Below, piece after piece: positions 8,536 to 18,069 of a stretch of 42,424 nt of DNA. A model generated the notes under the pieces. The model was not told the DNA's origin. It worked only from the letters and a program-made list of their open reading frames with translations, and did not search any database. The translations under genes and the position numbers were made by a program. The DNA comes from Planctomyces sp. SH-PL62 (GTDB taxonomy: Bacteria > Planctomycetota > Planctomycetia > Planctomycetales > Planctomycetaceae), in the NCBI GenBank assembly GCA_945905295.1, contig CAMDPX010000038.1, forward strand, positions 1 through 42,424. Direction: 5' to 3'. The first letter of the stretch is position 1. The number at the start of each line of letters is the position of its first letter.

Positions 8536-9309
8536 TTACTTCTTCGACGCTCTTAAGCAAGCCCGAAATGCGCTGACCGCTTCCTTCACGACCACACCAT
8601 TGCGAAGTCCATCTTTGCAGGCGGCCGAGCGGATGCCGACGATGTCTGGGTCGAGCGAATGGAGATCGTTGAGTTTGTCGCAAGCTAAACCTCCCGCCAG
8701 CGCGACCAGTCGGCCTCCTTGATGCAGCGCGTCGGCATGGCGTTTGAGGTCCGCGCGGCTGATCCATTCCCACAGGCTGCGGCCTTGCTTGGCCCACGTA
8801 TCGAACAGCACGCCGACACAACCGCCGGACTTCGTGAGGGACTCTTCGAGCACCGCATCGACGATCGCCGTCGGGGAGGGAGCACCCGCCGCGCGCCAGT
8901 CGGCATACGCGACCGCGACCCAGTGGAATTTCGTTTTCGAGTTCGATTCAAACTGCTTGCGAATCACCTTCCAGCGATCGGGCCAATTCGCATCCTTGCC
9001 GACCTTGGCGGTGCCGACCTTCAAATAGGTGACTCCCGCCGGCACCTTGGGGATCTTCTTGAGGTCATCCCACTCGGAGAGCTCGCCCAAGGCGACGCTG
9101 ATGGGGATGGTCTTCGATTTCTTGCGAACGGCATCCACGATTTTGCTGATTTGAGCCGCCGGAACCATGCCGAGCGGACCGTTCTTGGGCTCTTTGAGAT
9201 CGAGGATGTCGCAACCACCAGCCAGCGCGGCTTCGGCTTCTTTCACGTCGCGAACACTCACCAGCAGCCAGGGAGTGTCGCCCGCCGCAACCGGGGCTTC
9301 CTTTGTCAT
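8536..9309 (-). CDS. mfnB: (5-formylfuran-3-yl)methyl phosphate synthase-like (MfnB, DUF556)
   Basis: 257 residues, slightly longer than the archaeal enzyme. The N-terminus LLVSVRDVKEAEAALAGGCD and the DLKEPKNGPLG motif (K39) match the TIM-barrel MfnB family, where this lysine is thought to form the Schiff base; VALGELSEW and VALAGGL complete the barrel signature. Family knowledge: MfnB makes the furan precursor of methanofuran from two glyceraldehyde-3-phosphate molecules. Planctomycetes and methylotrophs carry tetrahydromethanopterin-linked C1 genes and use methanofuran-like cofactors. Inference: this gene belongs to that formaldehyde-oxidation cofactor pathway. No other C1 gene lies in the window, so the gene is detached from any cluster. 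The start at 9309 has only a weak ribosome-binding site. Confidence 0.85.
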   Translation of the reverse strand: MTKEAPVAAGDTPWLLVSVRDVKEAEAALAGGCDILDLKEPKNGPLGMVPAAQISKIVDAVRKKSKTIPISVALGELSEWDDLKKIPKVPAGVTYLKVGTAKVGKDANWPDRWKVIRKQFESNSKTKFHWVAVAYADWRAAGAPSPTAIVDAVLEESLTKSGGCVGVLFDTWAKQGRSLWEWISRADLKRHADALHQGGRLVALAGGLACDKLNDLHSLDPDIVGIRSAACKDGLRNGVVVKEAVSAFRACLRASKK

Positions 9310-9525
9310 TGATTTTCGCTTTCAAGAGTTGATTGACCGAGTAAATCGTAGGACTCGGACACATCATCCGCAATTCCGCTAACATATGAGCAGTCAGATG
9401 GGTGCTTCCGAATTCCGACTCAGCCGCATAGAGTGGTGTCGGCGACTCGTACCAAAGGGGCACGCTGTCCGACCGCGATTCGCCCAGTCCTTGACCAACA
9501 CTCTCTTTCCATCCGACGACATCAC

Positions 9526-10917
9526 ATGGCCGAAGATCTCAAGAAAAAATATGCCGCCGATTCCTTCAAAAAAGGGACCGAGGCGATGGCGAAGCAGAAC
9601 TGGGACTACGCCATCCAAATGACCGGACAAGCGGTCAAACTGGACCCCGGCAACTTATTGTTTCGCCAGGCGCTCCGTGGCTGCGAGCGGCGCAAATACC
9701 CCAAAGGGACCGGCGCGAAGATGGCCGGCATGAGACTGATGGGGGTCAAAGGCTCGATCAAAAAGTCACGCATGACCCGGAATTGGACGCAGCTCGACCA
9801 ATCCGCCGAAGAGGGGCTGGAGCTGGTGCCGTGGGATGCCGAACTCAATGCCGATTGCGGTGAAGCGACCGCGAATCTCGGCTTTGTCGATGTCGCCGTG
9901 CAATGCTATCGCTGGGCGGTCGAGTCCGACCCCAACAACAAGATCTTGCTCAAAGCCCTGGGCATGCTCCTCGAACAGAAGGGGGAGTTCATCGAGGCCA
10001 TCAAGTATTGGGATCGCGCCTTCAAGCTCGACCCGCTCGACATGGAAGCGCGCTCGAAGATCACGCAACTCAACGCCAGTTCGGTGATCCGTGATGGCGA
10101 CTTCACGGAAGAGGATGGCACGAAGAAAGAACGCTCGCTGGAGGACATCCGCAAGGCCATCGGCAAGCAGACAGCGGCAGGCGGCGGTGCGGCCGACGGG
10201 CCGGGTCAGTCGGAGGAAGCGGATCTGCAACGAATCGTCCGCAAAGACCCGGACAATAAGAATGGGTTTCTCAAACTCGCTGACTATTACAAGCGTGCTG
10301 GCAGGCTGGAAGAAGCGGGCGCGATGTATCAAAAGGCGCTGGAACTCTCCGGCGGTGATCCGAACATCCGCGAACAGGTCGAGGACGTTGAACTCGATTT
10401 GATGCGGAAGAGCGTCGATCTGGCCAAGGCCAATGCCCAGAAGAAACCCGGCGACGAAGAGGCAGAGGCGATGGCCAAGGCGCAGGCGTCCGAGTTGATC
10501 AAACGGGAGGTCGAAACCTATCGCACTCGTGTCGAGCGAAATCCCAACGACCTCAAATTGAAGTTCACGCTGGGCGAACGGTTCTATCGGCTCAAGATGT
10601 ACTCGCAGGCGATTCCACTCTTCCAAGCGGCGGTGCAGGACAACCGGCAGGAAGGGGCGGCTCTGTTACTGCTGGCGAAGTGCTTCATCAACGACAAGAA
10701 GGGGATCCTGGCTCGCAAGCAGTTGGAGAAGGCGGTGCCGAAGCTCAACGCCATTGAGCACCGCGATTCGTTTCTGGAGGCGCACTACTACCTCGGCCGC
10801 CTGTGCGAAGAGGCCAAGGATTACGGCAAAGCCGAAGAGCACTACGGCGAAGTGCTGGCGGTCGATTACGAATACAAAGACGCGCTTAAACGGATGGAAT
10901 CACTGCCGAAGACGTAA
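9526..10917 (+). CDS. Tetratricopeptide repeat (TPR) protein
   Basis: 463 residues from ATG 9526; an upstream in-frame ATG at 9433 adds low-quality sequence and is less likely. No clear Shine-Dalgarno is visible at either. At least five TPR-like helical pairs can be picked out, for example AMAKQNWDYAIQMTGQAVKL (N-terminal), GEFIEAIKYWDRAFKLDP, GRLEEAGAMYQKALEL, KMYSQAIPLFQAAV and KDYGKAEEHYGEVLAVDYEY (C-terminal). There is no signal peptide or membrane segment, so it is probably cytoplasmic. Family knowledge: TPR arrays bind partner proteins; no enzymatic domain is visible and the partner is unknown. It is divergent from mfnB and convergent with the Pro/Ala-rich protein gene. Confidence 0.88.
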   Translation: MAEDLKKKYAADSFKKGTEAMAKQNWDYAIQMTGQAVKLDPGNLLFRQALRGCERRKYPKGTGAKMAGMRLMGVKGSIKKSRMTRNWTQLDQSAEEGLELVPWDAELNADCGEATANLGFVDVAVQCYRWAVESDPNNKILLKALGMLLEQKGEFIEAIKYWDRAFKLDPLDMEARSKITQLNASSVIRDGDFTEEDGTKKERSLEDIRKAIGKQTAAGGGAADGPGQSEEADLQRIVRKDPDNKNGFLKLADYYKRAGRLEEAGAMYQKALELSGGDPNIREQVEDVELDLMRKSVDLAKANAQKKPGDEEAEAMAKAQASELIKREVETYRTRVERNPNDLKLKFTLGERFYRLKMYSQAIPLFQAAVQDNRQEGAALLLLAKCFINDKKGILARKQLEKAVPKLNAIEHRDSFLEAHYYLGRLCEEAKDYGKAEEHYGEVLAVDYEYKDALKRMESLPKT

Positions 10918-10925
10918 CGCGGCAA

Positions 10926-11012
10926 GGGGTCGGGAGTCTTTTTCATGCCGCACAACGTTGCCACCGACGCTTGAGTTCAAGCAATTGCGGCATGAAAAAG
11001 ACTCCCGACCCC
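10926..11012. repeat. Perfect 27-base inverted repeat at gene end
   Basis: Arms 10926-10952 and 10986-11012 are exact reverse complements, beginning GGGGTCGGGAGTC. The first arm has a T5 run and the second an A5 run. It lies just after the TPR gene stop and before the end of the convergent gene, so it is a good candidate for a two-way terminator. The GGGGTC foot is shared with elements at 20375 and 20939. Confidence 0.88.
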
Positions 11013-11026
11013 GTCGCTACGCCGCT

Positions 11027-12874
11027 CTAGGGTTGCTCGATTTCCTTCGGTTCCGGCAGCTTGAGTTCCGGCAAATCTGGTGCGGGTGCGGGTGCGGGTA
11101 CGTTCGCCTCAATCACGAGTCGCAGTTCTCGCACGAAGACTTGCAGCGCGGCGTGCGTGGTGCCGAAGGTTGGCTCTTGCGAGACGACTTGAAATTGTTC
11201 GTCGGTCTTCACGCGATCGAACTTCGCGAGCAGCTTTTCAAAGCGGACCAATCGTTCGGGCATTTCGAGCTTCTCTTCTTCTTCGGTCCCCACCAACCAT
11301 GCGACTTGCAAGTAGTCTTTCCAACGCTCACCGGTCGGCCATGTCTTGAGCTGTTGAGTCAGCAGGTCCGCCGATCGCGAGAGCCGGCCGCGGGCTTGGC
11401 CAATCGGCTCGCTGGCGAATTCGCGGAGGCCGGCTTGCAGCGAGCGGAAGCTCAACAGTTCGGAGACGGGGCGATAGTCCGGGTTCTCCGCGACTTCGTC
11501 GAACAACTCGACCACACTTCGCAGACGAGCGCGAGTGATCTGTTCCGTCGGCTCGTCTCCCTCGCCGATGAGCTTCGCGGTGGTCGCCAGTTGCAGTTGC
11601 CGCGACCAATCGTCGCCGTTGGGCGAGCGTGCGAAATCGTCTTCCAGGGCATTCAGCGCTTGCAGCAGCAACTCGCGTTGGCGAGCGATCGGTAACATCG
11701 AAAAATCTTCGTTCGTCGTTCGAACGGGCTGCGGCAGCGGTGCAGGGGCGACATTCACCGGGGCAGGAGCATTGATCACAGGTCCGTAGGTTTGAGCGGG
11801 CACGTAATAAGTATTGTTGTTCCAGCCGCCATACGTTCGGCCGTAACCCGGCCCGTACCAGCCACGGCCCACCGGTGCCGCACCGCCGAGGATGATCAAC
11901 GACCAGTTTGTCCGATTGGAGTTGCCGTAATGATTGTGATTGTGATCGTCACGATCGTGACGGTCATGATCGCGGTTGGGGGCCGGCTTGCTCGCAGGCT
12001 TGTTAGCGGGCCTGGAAGTCACCGGGTGTTGATGCCCGGCATCGGGTTTCAAACCACCAAGAATGGGGTTCGTCGTTGGCTGTCCGTTGACCAGAGCTCC
12101 GATCGGCGGAATCCTTCTGTTCGTCTCAAATTTTGGAGCCGTCGGCAGCGGCTTGCTCGCCGTGTGTTTGTGGTCGGCGGCCTTCTGCGGTGCAGGACGC
12201 GCGGGTTGGCCGGCGTTCGGTGCCGGAGTATTCGGCGCGGGAAGCGGGCTCAGAGCTGTCCCTGTTTTGTTCTCCGGAAGTGCCGGAGGAACGTTCGGCG
12301 CTGGGTTCGGCGCGGCTTTAGGAACATCCGGTTGCCGGTTCGGCCGCGAGCGATCATTCCTTGGCGCATCGGCTGGCTTGGGAGAGTCCGCTGGTTTCTG
12401 CGGTACGAGGTTGGTCGCCGGCGCGGGAGCTGGCTTTAGCAACGGCGCGGGTGTTGGCGCGGATGTCGGTGCAGGCGCAGGGCCGAGTGCAGGTTTTTGA
12501 ACCGGTGCAGGTGCAGGTGCAGGTGCAGGTGCAGGTGCAGGTGCAGGTGCAGGTGCAGGTGCAGGTGCAGGTTTTTGAGCAGGCGTTGGAGTCGGTGCCG
12601 GTATCGGTTTTTGAACCGGTGCCGGAGTCAGTGCCGGTGCCGGTTTTTGAACCGGTGCGGGTGCCGGTGCCGGTTTCGGGACTGGCGCAGGTGTTGGCTT
12701 CTGAACTGGCGCGGGAGCCGGCCTCGGGGCCGGTGCTGGCGCTGGTCGTGGTGCTGGCGCTGCGGGAGTGGCTTTGGGAGGATTGTCCTTTGGTTTCCCT
12801 TTGTCTTTGTCCTTCGCGATGGCAACGGTGCAAGTCAGCCCGAGCACGACGGCAGTGAACCAAGCTTTGGACAT
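11027..12874 (-). CDS. Secreted Pro/Ala-rich protein with helical C-terminal domain
   Basis: 615 residues from ATG 12872-12874. A signal peptide occupies about residues 1-20 (MSKAWFTAVVLGLTCTVAIA). Next comes a long low-complexity region rich in PAPAP and VQKP repeats (about 35-200), a Pro/Asn/Lys-rich segment, a His/Asp-rich patch (DRHDRDDHNHNHYGNSNR), a Gly/Tyr-rich stretch, and finally a charged helical domain of about 220 residues. I do not recognise a named family for the C-terminal domain. The proline region looks like an extended spacer through the cell envelope, an inference from composition only. Part of the Pro/Ala region is encoded by a pure hexanucleotide array, so allele length is expected to vary. 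The His/Asp patch could bind metal. Confidence 0.82.
   Translation of the reverse strand: MSKAWFTAVVLGLTCTVAIAKDKDKGKPKDNPPKATPAAPAPRPAPAPAPRPAPAPVQKPTPAPVPKPAPAPAPVQKPAPALTPAPVQKPIPAPTPTPAQKPAPAPAPAPAPAPAPAPAPAPAPVQKPALGPAPAPTSAPTPAPLLKPAPAPATNLVPQKPADSPKPADAPRNDRSRPNRQPDVPKAAPNPAPNVPPALPENKTGTALSPLPAPNTPAPNAGQPARPAPQKAADHKHTASKPLPTAPKFETNRRIPPIGALVNGQPTTNPILGGLKPDAGHQHPVTSRPANKPASKPAPNRDHDRHDRDDHNHNHYGNSNRTNWSLIILGGAAPVGRGWYGPGYGRTYGGWNNNTYYVPAQTYGPVINAPAPVNVAPAPLPQPVRTTNEDFSMLPIARQRELLLQALNALEDDFARSPNGDDWSRQLQLATTAKLIGEGDEPTEQITRARLRSVVELFDEVAENPDYRPVSELLSFRSLQAGLREFASEPIGQARGRLSRSADLLTQQLKTWPTGERWKDYLQVAWLVGTEEEEKLEMPERLVRFEKLLAKFDRVKTDEQFQVVSQEPTFGTTHAALQVFVRELRLVIEANVPAPAPAPDLPELKLPEPKEIEQP
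12504..12571. repeat. Hexanucleotide microsatellite (GGTGCA)x11
   Basis: About eleven uninterrupted copies of GGTGCA on the plus strand, read on the minus strand as alternating Pro-Ala codons inside the secreted protein. A six-base unit keeps the frame whatever the copy number, so slippage would change spacer length only. Confidence 0.92.
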
Positions 12875-12880
12875 GATCAT

Positions 12881-12887
12881 CTCTCCC
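12881..12887 (-). promoter_or_regulatory. Ribosome-binding site deciding the start of the Pro/Ala-rich protein
   Basis: GGGAGAG on the minus strand lies immediately before an ATG at 12880 but eight to nine bases before the ATG at 12874. The second spacing is normal, so translation most likely begins at 12874, which also puts the signal peptide at the N-terminus. Confidence 0.65.
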
Positions 12888-13092
12888 AATCTCACCAACC
12901 GATTCGCAGCGTCCCTTTGACACCGCCGATTCCGACTCCGCAATGGCGAACCCCATGCCAGACGTTCGCAGCCTTTCAAGATGGCCAACTCGCGGAAACC
13001 TTGCGAGAACTGTAACCAGCGCTGCCGCGCCTGTTGACATCATTCCGACAAATCTGCCGTCCGATCGAACGCATCCGATTTGGAATCGTCGC

Positions 13093-16000
13093 TCAGGACC
13101 GAGCACTTGAACGAGACGCCTTGCGCCGTCGCCCTGCCTTCAATAGGTACGCTCGCTTCGCCTGTTCGAGGAACTCCCAGAATGCCGGAGTATCAATCTC
13201 GCGCAGCCAATGCACACTGAGCGTGACCTCTTGCCACGCACCGCCATCCTCTTTGACTCGAACTCGGTCGGCACGTCCATAGGCTTCGATCTCACGAATG
13301 TCATCCACCGGCTTGAGCTTCAAAGCCGCCGCCAACGACTTCTGCTGGAACGTGTTCTCCGGGACGCGGAACTTCAGCGTCAGCAGCCATTCGTCACCGG
13401 TCAGCGCGTGCAGGAACCAACCGCGCGAGGCGTCCGGGCCGATGACTTCCACCACGCTCCGCTCCGACCAATTCGTCGTCAGCCGAGCCGCCGGATCAAT
13501 CGCCATGCGGCCGCCCCTGGCTTGCTGCTCTTCTTCGAGCTTCGCTCCGGTGGTCACGAGCCCGCTCAGCTTGCCGGCCAACTTGCCGATGAGCTTCGCC
13601 GACAACTTGTTCTTCTTTGAACTTTCTACCGGTTGAATGGCCGGTACTTCTTCGGCTTTCAATTCGGCTTCCAAAGCATCGATCACCCGCTCCAGCGCGG
13701 AGCCTTCCCAGCGGCAGGGCTTGCCGTTGATGGCGACTCGTTCCACGAGATGCCATTTGCGGCCATCAATCTGCCACGGCATCTTCGCGTCGCGGCCTAA
13801 CTCTCCGAGCGTGACATCTCCGGCTTTCTTCTTGCGCACGGCGTCCGCATCGAAGAAGGCTCGCTCGCTGCGCGTACCCGTCTTGAGAATTGTTGCGAGC
13901 GCCGCTGCTGTGTGGGAAAAACGGTATGACGGCTGTCGGCTGCCGGCTGCCGGCTTTCGGCCGGAGTGGCGAGCGACGACATCCTCTGGCGTTCCTTCGG
14001 CGACGATCCAGCCGCCGCCGTCGCCTGCTTCGGGGCCGAGATCAATCAGCCAGTCGGCCGTCTTGATGACGTCGAGATTGTGTTCGATCACGACGACCGT
14101 GTTCCCCTTCTCGACAAGGCTGTTGAGCACCTTCAACAGCTTGTCGATGTCATCAAAGTGCAGTCCGGTGGTCGGCTCATCCAGAATGTAGAGCGTGCGT
14201 CCCGTCTGCGGCCGCGCGAGTTCCGCCGCCAACTTCACTCGCTGCGATTCGCCTCCCGACAACGTCGGCGCGGATTGGCCGAGCGTCAGATAATCGAGCC
14301 CCACCGCGCACAGCGTCGCCAGCGTCCCGCGAATGCGCGGGATGTTGTCGAACAACTCCAATGACTTGCCGATCGGCAGGTCGAGCACGTCGGAGACCGA
14401 CTGCCCGCGATACTTCGCGGCGAGCGTCTCGGCGTTGTAGCGCTTCCCTCGGCATTGATCGCACTCGATCCACACGTCGGGCAGGAAGTGCATTTCAATC
14501 AGCTTCTGTCCGTTCCCTTCACACGCCTCGCAGCGCCCCCCCGGACGATTGAAGCTGAAGCGGCCGGCTCGCCAACCGCGCACTCTTGATTCGGGAAGCT
14601 GCGCGAACAGCTCGCGAATCTCATCAAACACGCCGGTGAATGTGCCGGGGTTCGACTTCGGTGTGTTCCCGATCGGCTGCTGATCGACCACGATCAACTT
14701 GTCGATGCGTTCCAACCCACGCAACTCATCATGCGGACCGGGCGTCTCATTCAGCCGATGCAATTTCCGAGCGACCGCTTTCGCCAGCGTCTCTTGAATC
14801 AGCGAACTCTTTCCGGACCCGCTGACGCCCGTCACGACCGTCAGCGTGCCGAGAGGGATTTTCAGATGCACGTTGCGCAGGTTGTGATGCCGTGCGCCGA
14901 GGAGTTCGAGCCAGCCGCCGCCCGGAGGGGAGGAGGTGTGGAGGGGAGGAGGAGAGGAGGAGGACGCGGAACGCTTGCGCTTCGGCGTTTTCTTTTCTTC
15001 GCTTGCCAACCGCATTCGCCTCTCGACCGGAATCGCAATCTCCCTCCGACCAGACAAGAACTGTCCGGTCAGTGAAGCACCATCGCGGCCGATCTGCTTC
15101 GGCGAGCCTTCCGCTGTCACGGTTCCGCCGAGCCGTCCCGCTCCCGGCCCGAAGTCGTACAGCCGATCGGCTGCACCGAGCACTTCGCGATCGTGTTCAA
15201 CGAGGATGAGTGTGTTGCCGAGGTCACGCAGCTTCTTCAGTGCCGACAGCAATCGGCCGTTGTCGCGCGGGTGCAGTCCGATGGTCGGTTCGTCGAGCAC
15301 ATACAACACGCCGGTCAAAGCGCGGCCGATCTGTCCCGCCAGACGAATGCGCTGGCACTCGCCCCCCGACAACGTCGGCAGCGTTCGCGCGAGACTCAGA
15401 TAACTCAAGCCGACATCGACCAGAAAACTCAGGCGATGCGTCGCTTCTTCAAGCAAGTCGCCGGCGATCTTCTTGTCACTGCCGGTCAGCTTCAGTCCCT
15501 TCAAAAACTTCAACGCGTCATCGAGCGGCAATTCACAAAGCTGCTGCAACGTAAATCCACACATCCGCACGTTCGCGGCATCATCACGCAACCGGCTGCC
15601 ATCGCACACCGAACAAGCAACCTCGCCGGTCAGCCCGAAGAGTCTTTGTCGGTAGGCATACGACACACGCCCGGCTTCCTCGATCGCCGGATAAAGCCCC
15701 TTGTACTGAAATCGCAGCGACCAATTTGAGATTTGAGATTTGAGATTTGAGATTTGCCCCTCTTCCATCTCCATCCACCGCTCACCCGTTCCATGCAGCA
15801 CCAGTCGCTTATGCCGCGGATCAAGCCGCTCGAACGGCACATCCAGCGGAATTCCGAATTGCTGAGCCAGCACCGTCAGCATCGCACGAAACAGCGGGCT
15901 CTCGGCGACATTCGGCCAGGCGGTGACCGCACCGTCGGCCAGCGATTTTTTCGGCTCGTTGATGAGCGCCGCGAGATCGGTCCCTTGTTGAACACCCAAT

Positions 16001-18069
16001 CCTTCACAAGCCGGGCACCAGCCGAGCGGGCTGTTGAATGAGAAATTGTGCGGCGTGAGTTCCGCGAACCCGCGACTGCATTGCCGGCAGGCGTAATGCA
16101 GCGAGTAGCTGTCGATTCGCCAATGTTCTTCCGGCACGCTCTCATCGACATGCGCAACGCGAATCAGTCCGCGGCCGAGATCAAACGCTTGTTCGACCGA
16201 ACTCGCCAGTCGGCTACGCGACTGACCGGCCGCGATGCGATCCACCACGACCTCGATCGCGTGCTTGCTCTTGCGATCCACATTCGGGACGTCCTCCAGC
16301 CGATACGTCTGGCCGTTGATGCGCACTCGGCGAAAGCCGCGAGTCTTCAGCGAGTCCCACAGTCGCTCGTGTTTGTCGCCAACTTTGACATCCTGCGGTG
16401 CGAGTATGAGAAGAGGAGCGAGGGGTGAGGGGCGAGGGGCGAGTTGGGCTGCATCCGTCTTACCTCGCCCCACGCCCCTCGCCCCGCGCCCCTCACCCAA
16501 GATCGAATCAATCACTTCATCCGTCGATTGCGTCGTGACCGCGATCCCGCACTCCGGACAGTGCAGCGTGCCGAGTCGGCACCACAGCAGTCGGAGGTAA
16601 TCGTAAATCTCGGTGACCGTTCCGACGGTTGAGCGCGGTGTGTTGCCCGTCGTCTTTTGTTCAATCGCGATCGACGGCGAGAGCCCATGAATGTGCTCGA
16701 CCTTCGGCTTGGGCATCTGGCCGAGAAACTGCCGAGCGTAACTCGACAGAGATTCGACATACCGCCGCTGTCCCTCGGCATAGAGCGTGTCCATCGCCAG
16801 CGAACTCTTGCCGCTGCCGCTCGGCCCGCAGAAGACACTCATCTGATCGCGCGGGATCGTCAGGTCGATGTGCTGCAGGTTGTGCTGAGCCGCTCCGCGG
16901 ATCGTGATGACACGGTTGTCGTGAAGAGCGGGAGACAATGCGGCTGCAATGCGTTTGCTTTTCTCCCCCTCTCCCATTCTCCCACTCTCCCACTCTTTCG
17001 AGAGAGGCAAAACCGCTCGCAACGCGCGCCCCGTGTGCGACTCGGCGCACGCCGCGATCTCCTCCGGCGTGCCGCAGCAGACGATGCGTCCGCCTCCCGA
17101 TCCCCCTTCTGGGCCGAGGTCGATGACCCAGTCGGCCGTCTTGATGACGTCGAGATTGTGCTCGACGACGATCACCGTGTTGCCGCCGTTGACGAAGCCG
17201 TGCAGCACGTCGAGCAATCGGTGGATGTCGGCGAAGTGCAGCCCAGTCGTCGGCTCGTCGAGCAGATAAACCGTGCGCCCCGTCGAACGCTTGCCGAGTT
17301 CGCGAGCCAGTTTGATTCGCTGAGCCTCGCCCCCCGACAGCGTCGGCGACGGTTGGCCCAGCTTGAGGTAATCCAAGCCGACATCGTGCAGCGTTTGCAG
17401 CAGCTTCTTGATCGGAGCAATGTTCTCGAAATGTTCGAGAGCTTGCTGCACGTCGAGTTCGAGGACATCGGCAATGCTCTTGTCTTTGAACTTCACCTCC
17501 AGCGTTTCGTGATTGAACCGATGCCCGCCGCAGACCGGACAGGTCACCCACAGGTCGGCCAGGAAATCCATTTCGAGTTTGTTGCTGCCGTTTCCTTCGC
17601 ATGCTTCGCAGCGTCCGCCGCTGACGTTGAAGCTGAACCGTCCTGGCTTGTACCCGCGGCGCTTCGAGTCAGACAGTTGCGTGAACAGATCGCGGATCAA
17701 GTCGAAGACTTTGACATACGTCGCCGGGTTCGAGCGCGGAGTGCGACCGATTGGCGACTGGTCGATGTCGATCGCTTTATCGAGATGCTCAAGCCCTGTG
17801 ATTTTGCGATGCGGTCCCGGCGTGCCGTTCCCTTTGTTGAGATCGCGATTGAGCACCTGCCACAAGATGTCGTTGACCAGCGAACTCTTCCCCGACCCAC
17901 TGACGCCGGTCACGCAGACGAACGCTTCGAGCGGGATCGTGGCATTGACCTCGCGAAGGTTGTGATGCGTCGCGCCGAGGATGCGGATTTCTTTTGAGAG
18001 AGGGGAGGAGGGGAGGAGGGGAGGAGGGGGACACAGACCGCTTCGCGCGGCCCAATTTCTTCTTGGCAA
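13093..18069 (-). CDS. uvrA: UvrA, second part: NBD-II of unit 1, complete unit 2 and C-terminal extension
   Basis: 1658 codons open from a nominal TTG at 18069; the frame is open upstream to a stop at 18118-18120. It opens with UvrA nucleotide-binding domain II: Walker [10 protein letters not shown] (K61), zinc-finger [20 protein letters not shown] and [10 protein letters not shown]. From about residue 390 a second UvrA begins: Walker [10 protein letters not shown] near 410, the [20 protein letters not shown] signature, a UvrB-binding/insertion region, and [12 protein letters not shown] with DEPTIGLHP; its own NBD-II starts near 1065 (Walker A near 1079). Residues after about 1365 are an extension of roughly 290 residues that I do not recognise. 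Role: damage recognition in nucleotide excision repair. This frame most likely continues the upstream UvrA frame by a +1 shift. Several in-frame repeat insertions are visible. Confidence 0.9.
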   Translation of the reverse strand: MPRRNWAARSGLCPPPPLLPSSPLSKEIRILGATHHNLREVNATIPLEAFVCVTGVSGSGKSSLVNDILWQVLNRDLNKGNGTPGPHRKITGLEHLDKAIDIDQSPIGRTPRSNPATYVKVFDLIRDLFTQLSDSKRRGYKPGRFSFNVSGGRCEACEGNGSNKLEMDFLADLWVTCPVCGGHRFNHETLEVKFKDKSIADVLELDVQQALEHFENIAPIKKLLQTLHDVGLDYLKLGQPSPTLSGGEAQRIKLARELGKRSTGRTVYLLDEPTTGLHFADIHRLLDVLHGFVNGGNTVIVVEHNLDVIKTADWVIDLGPEGGSGGGRIVCCGTPEEIAACAESHTGRALRAVLPLSKEWESGRMGEGEKSKRIAAALSPALHDNRVITIRGAAQHNLQHIDLTIPRDQMSVFCGPSGSGKSSLAMDTLYAEGQRRYVESLSSYARQFLGQMPKPKVEHIHGLSPSIAIEQKTTGNTPRSTVGTVTEIYDYLRLLWCRLGTLHCPECGIAVTTQSTDEVIDSILGEGRGARGVGRGKTDAAQLAPRPSPLAPLLILAPQDVKVGDKHERLWDSLKTRGFRRVRINGQTYRLEDVPNVDRKSKHAIEVVVDRIAAGQSRSRLASSVEQAFDLGRGLIRVAHVDESVPEEHWRIDSYSLHYACRQCSRGFAELTPHNFSFNSPLGWCPACEGLGVQQGTDLAALINEPKKSLADGAVTAWPNVAESPLFRAMLTVLAQQFGIPLDVPFERLDPRHKRLVLHGTGERWMEMEEGQISNLKSQISNWSLRFQYKGLYPAIEEAGRVSYAYRQRLFGLTGEVACSVCDGSRLRDDAANVRMCGFTLQQLCELPLDDALKFLKGLKLTGSDKKIAGDLLEEATHRLSFLVDVGLSYLSLARTLPTLSGGECQRIRLAGQIGRALTGVLYVLDEPTIGLHPRDNGRLLSALKKLRDLGNTLILVEHDREVLGAADRLYDFGPGAGRLGGTVTAEGSPKQIGRDGASLTGQFLSGRREIAIPVERRMRLASEEKKTPKRKRSASSSSPPPLHTSSPPGGGWLELLGARHHNLRNVHLKIPLGTLTVVTGVSGSGKSSLIQETLAKAVARKLHRLNETPGPHDELRGLERIDKLIVVDQQPIGNTPKSNPGTFTGVFDEIRELFAQLPESRVRGWRAGRFSFNRPGGRCEACEGNGQKLIEMHFLPDVWIECDQCRGKRYNAETLAAKYRGQSVSDVLDLPIGKSLELFDNIPRIRGTLATLCAVGLDYLTLGQSAPTLSGGESQRVKLAAELARPQTGRTLYILDEPTTGLHFDDIDKLLKVLNSLVEKGNTVVVIEHNLDVIKTADWLIDLGPEAGDGGGWIVAEGTPEDVVARHSGRKPAAGSRQPSYRFSHTAAALATILKTGTRSERAFFDADAVRKKKAGDVTLGELGRDAKMPWQIDGRKWHLVERVAINGKPCRWEGSALERVIDALEAELKAEEVPAIQPVESSKKNKLSAKLIGKLAGKLSGLVTTGAKLEEEQQARGGRMAIDPAARLTTNWSERSVVEVIGPDASRGWFLHALTGDEWLLTLKFRVPENTFQQKSLAAALKLKPVDDIREIEAYGRADRVRVKEDGGAWQEVTLSVHWLREIDTPAFWEFLEQAKRAYLLKAGRRRKASRSSARS
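14926..14966. repeat. Purine-rich GAGGGGAGGAGG tract inside uvrA
   Basis: Repeats of GGAGGGGAGGAGG on the plus strand, read on the minus strand as a Ser/Pro-rich linker ([16 protein letters not shown]) between the two ATPase halves of UvrA unit 2. Related tracts at 17999-18030 and 18087-18117 flank the frameshift point of the same gene. Confidence 0.75.
15725..15759. repeat. 7-base tandem repeat (TTTGAGA)x4 inside uvrA
   Basis: Four exact copies of TTTGAGA followed by TTTGCCC. On the minus strand the array encodes [11 protein letters not shown] within UvrA unit 2. The unit is not a multiple of three, so loss or gain of a single copy would break the gene. Confidence 0.85.
16423..16500. repeat. 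GGGGCGAGG-type inverted repeat inside uvrA
   Basis: GGGGTGAGGGGCGAGGGGCG on the left faces a similar CGCCCC-rich arm ending near 16498. In frame on the minus strand it encodes a Gly/Arg-rich then Pro/Leu-rich peptide (GEGRGARG...[10 protein letters not shown]) in the UvrB-binding region of UvrA unit 2. Confidence 0.78.

Noticed and set aside
10926-11012. Classical rho-independent terminator
   Set aside because: The hairpin is strong, but no U-run follows either arm outside the stem, so I list it as a repeat with possible terminator role only.
12504-12571. Regular short repeats considered as a CRISPR array
   Set aside because: The six-base unit has no spacers and codes for Pro-Ala in a secreted protein.
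16657-17997. 446-codon plus-strand open frame opposite uvrA
   Set aside because: Antisense to four conserved UvrA motifs; no family resemblance.
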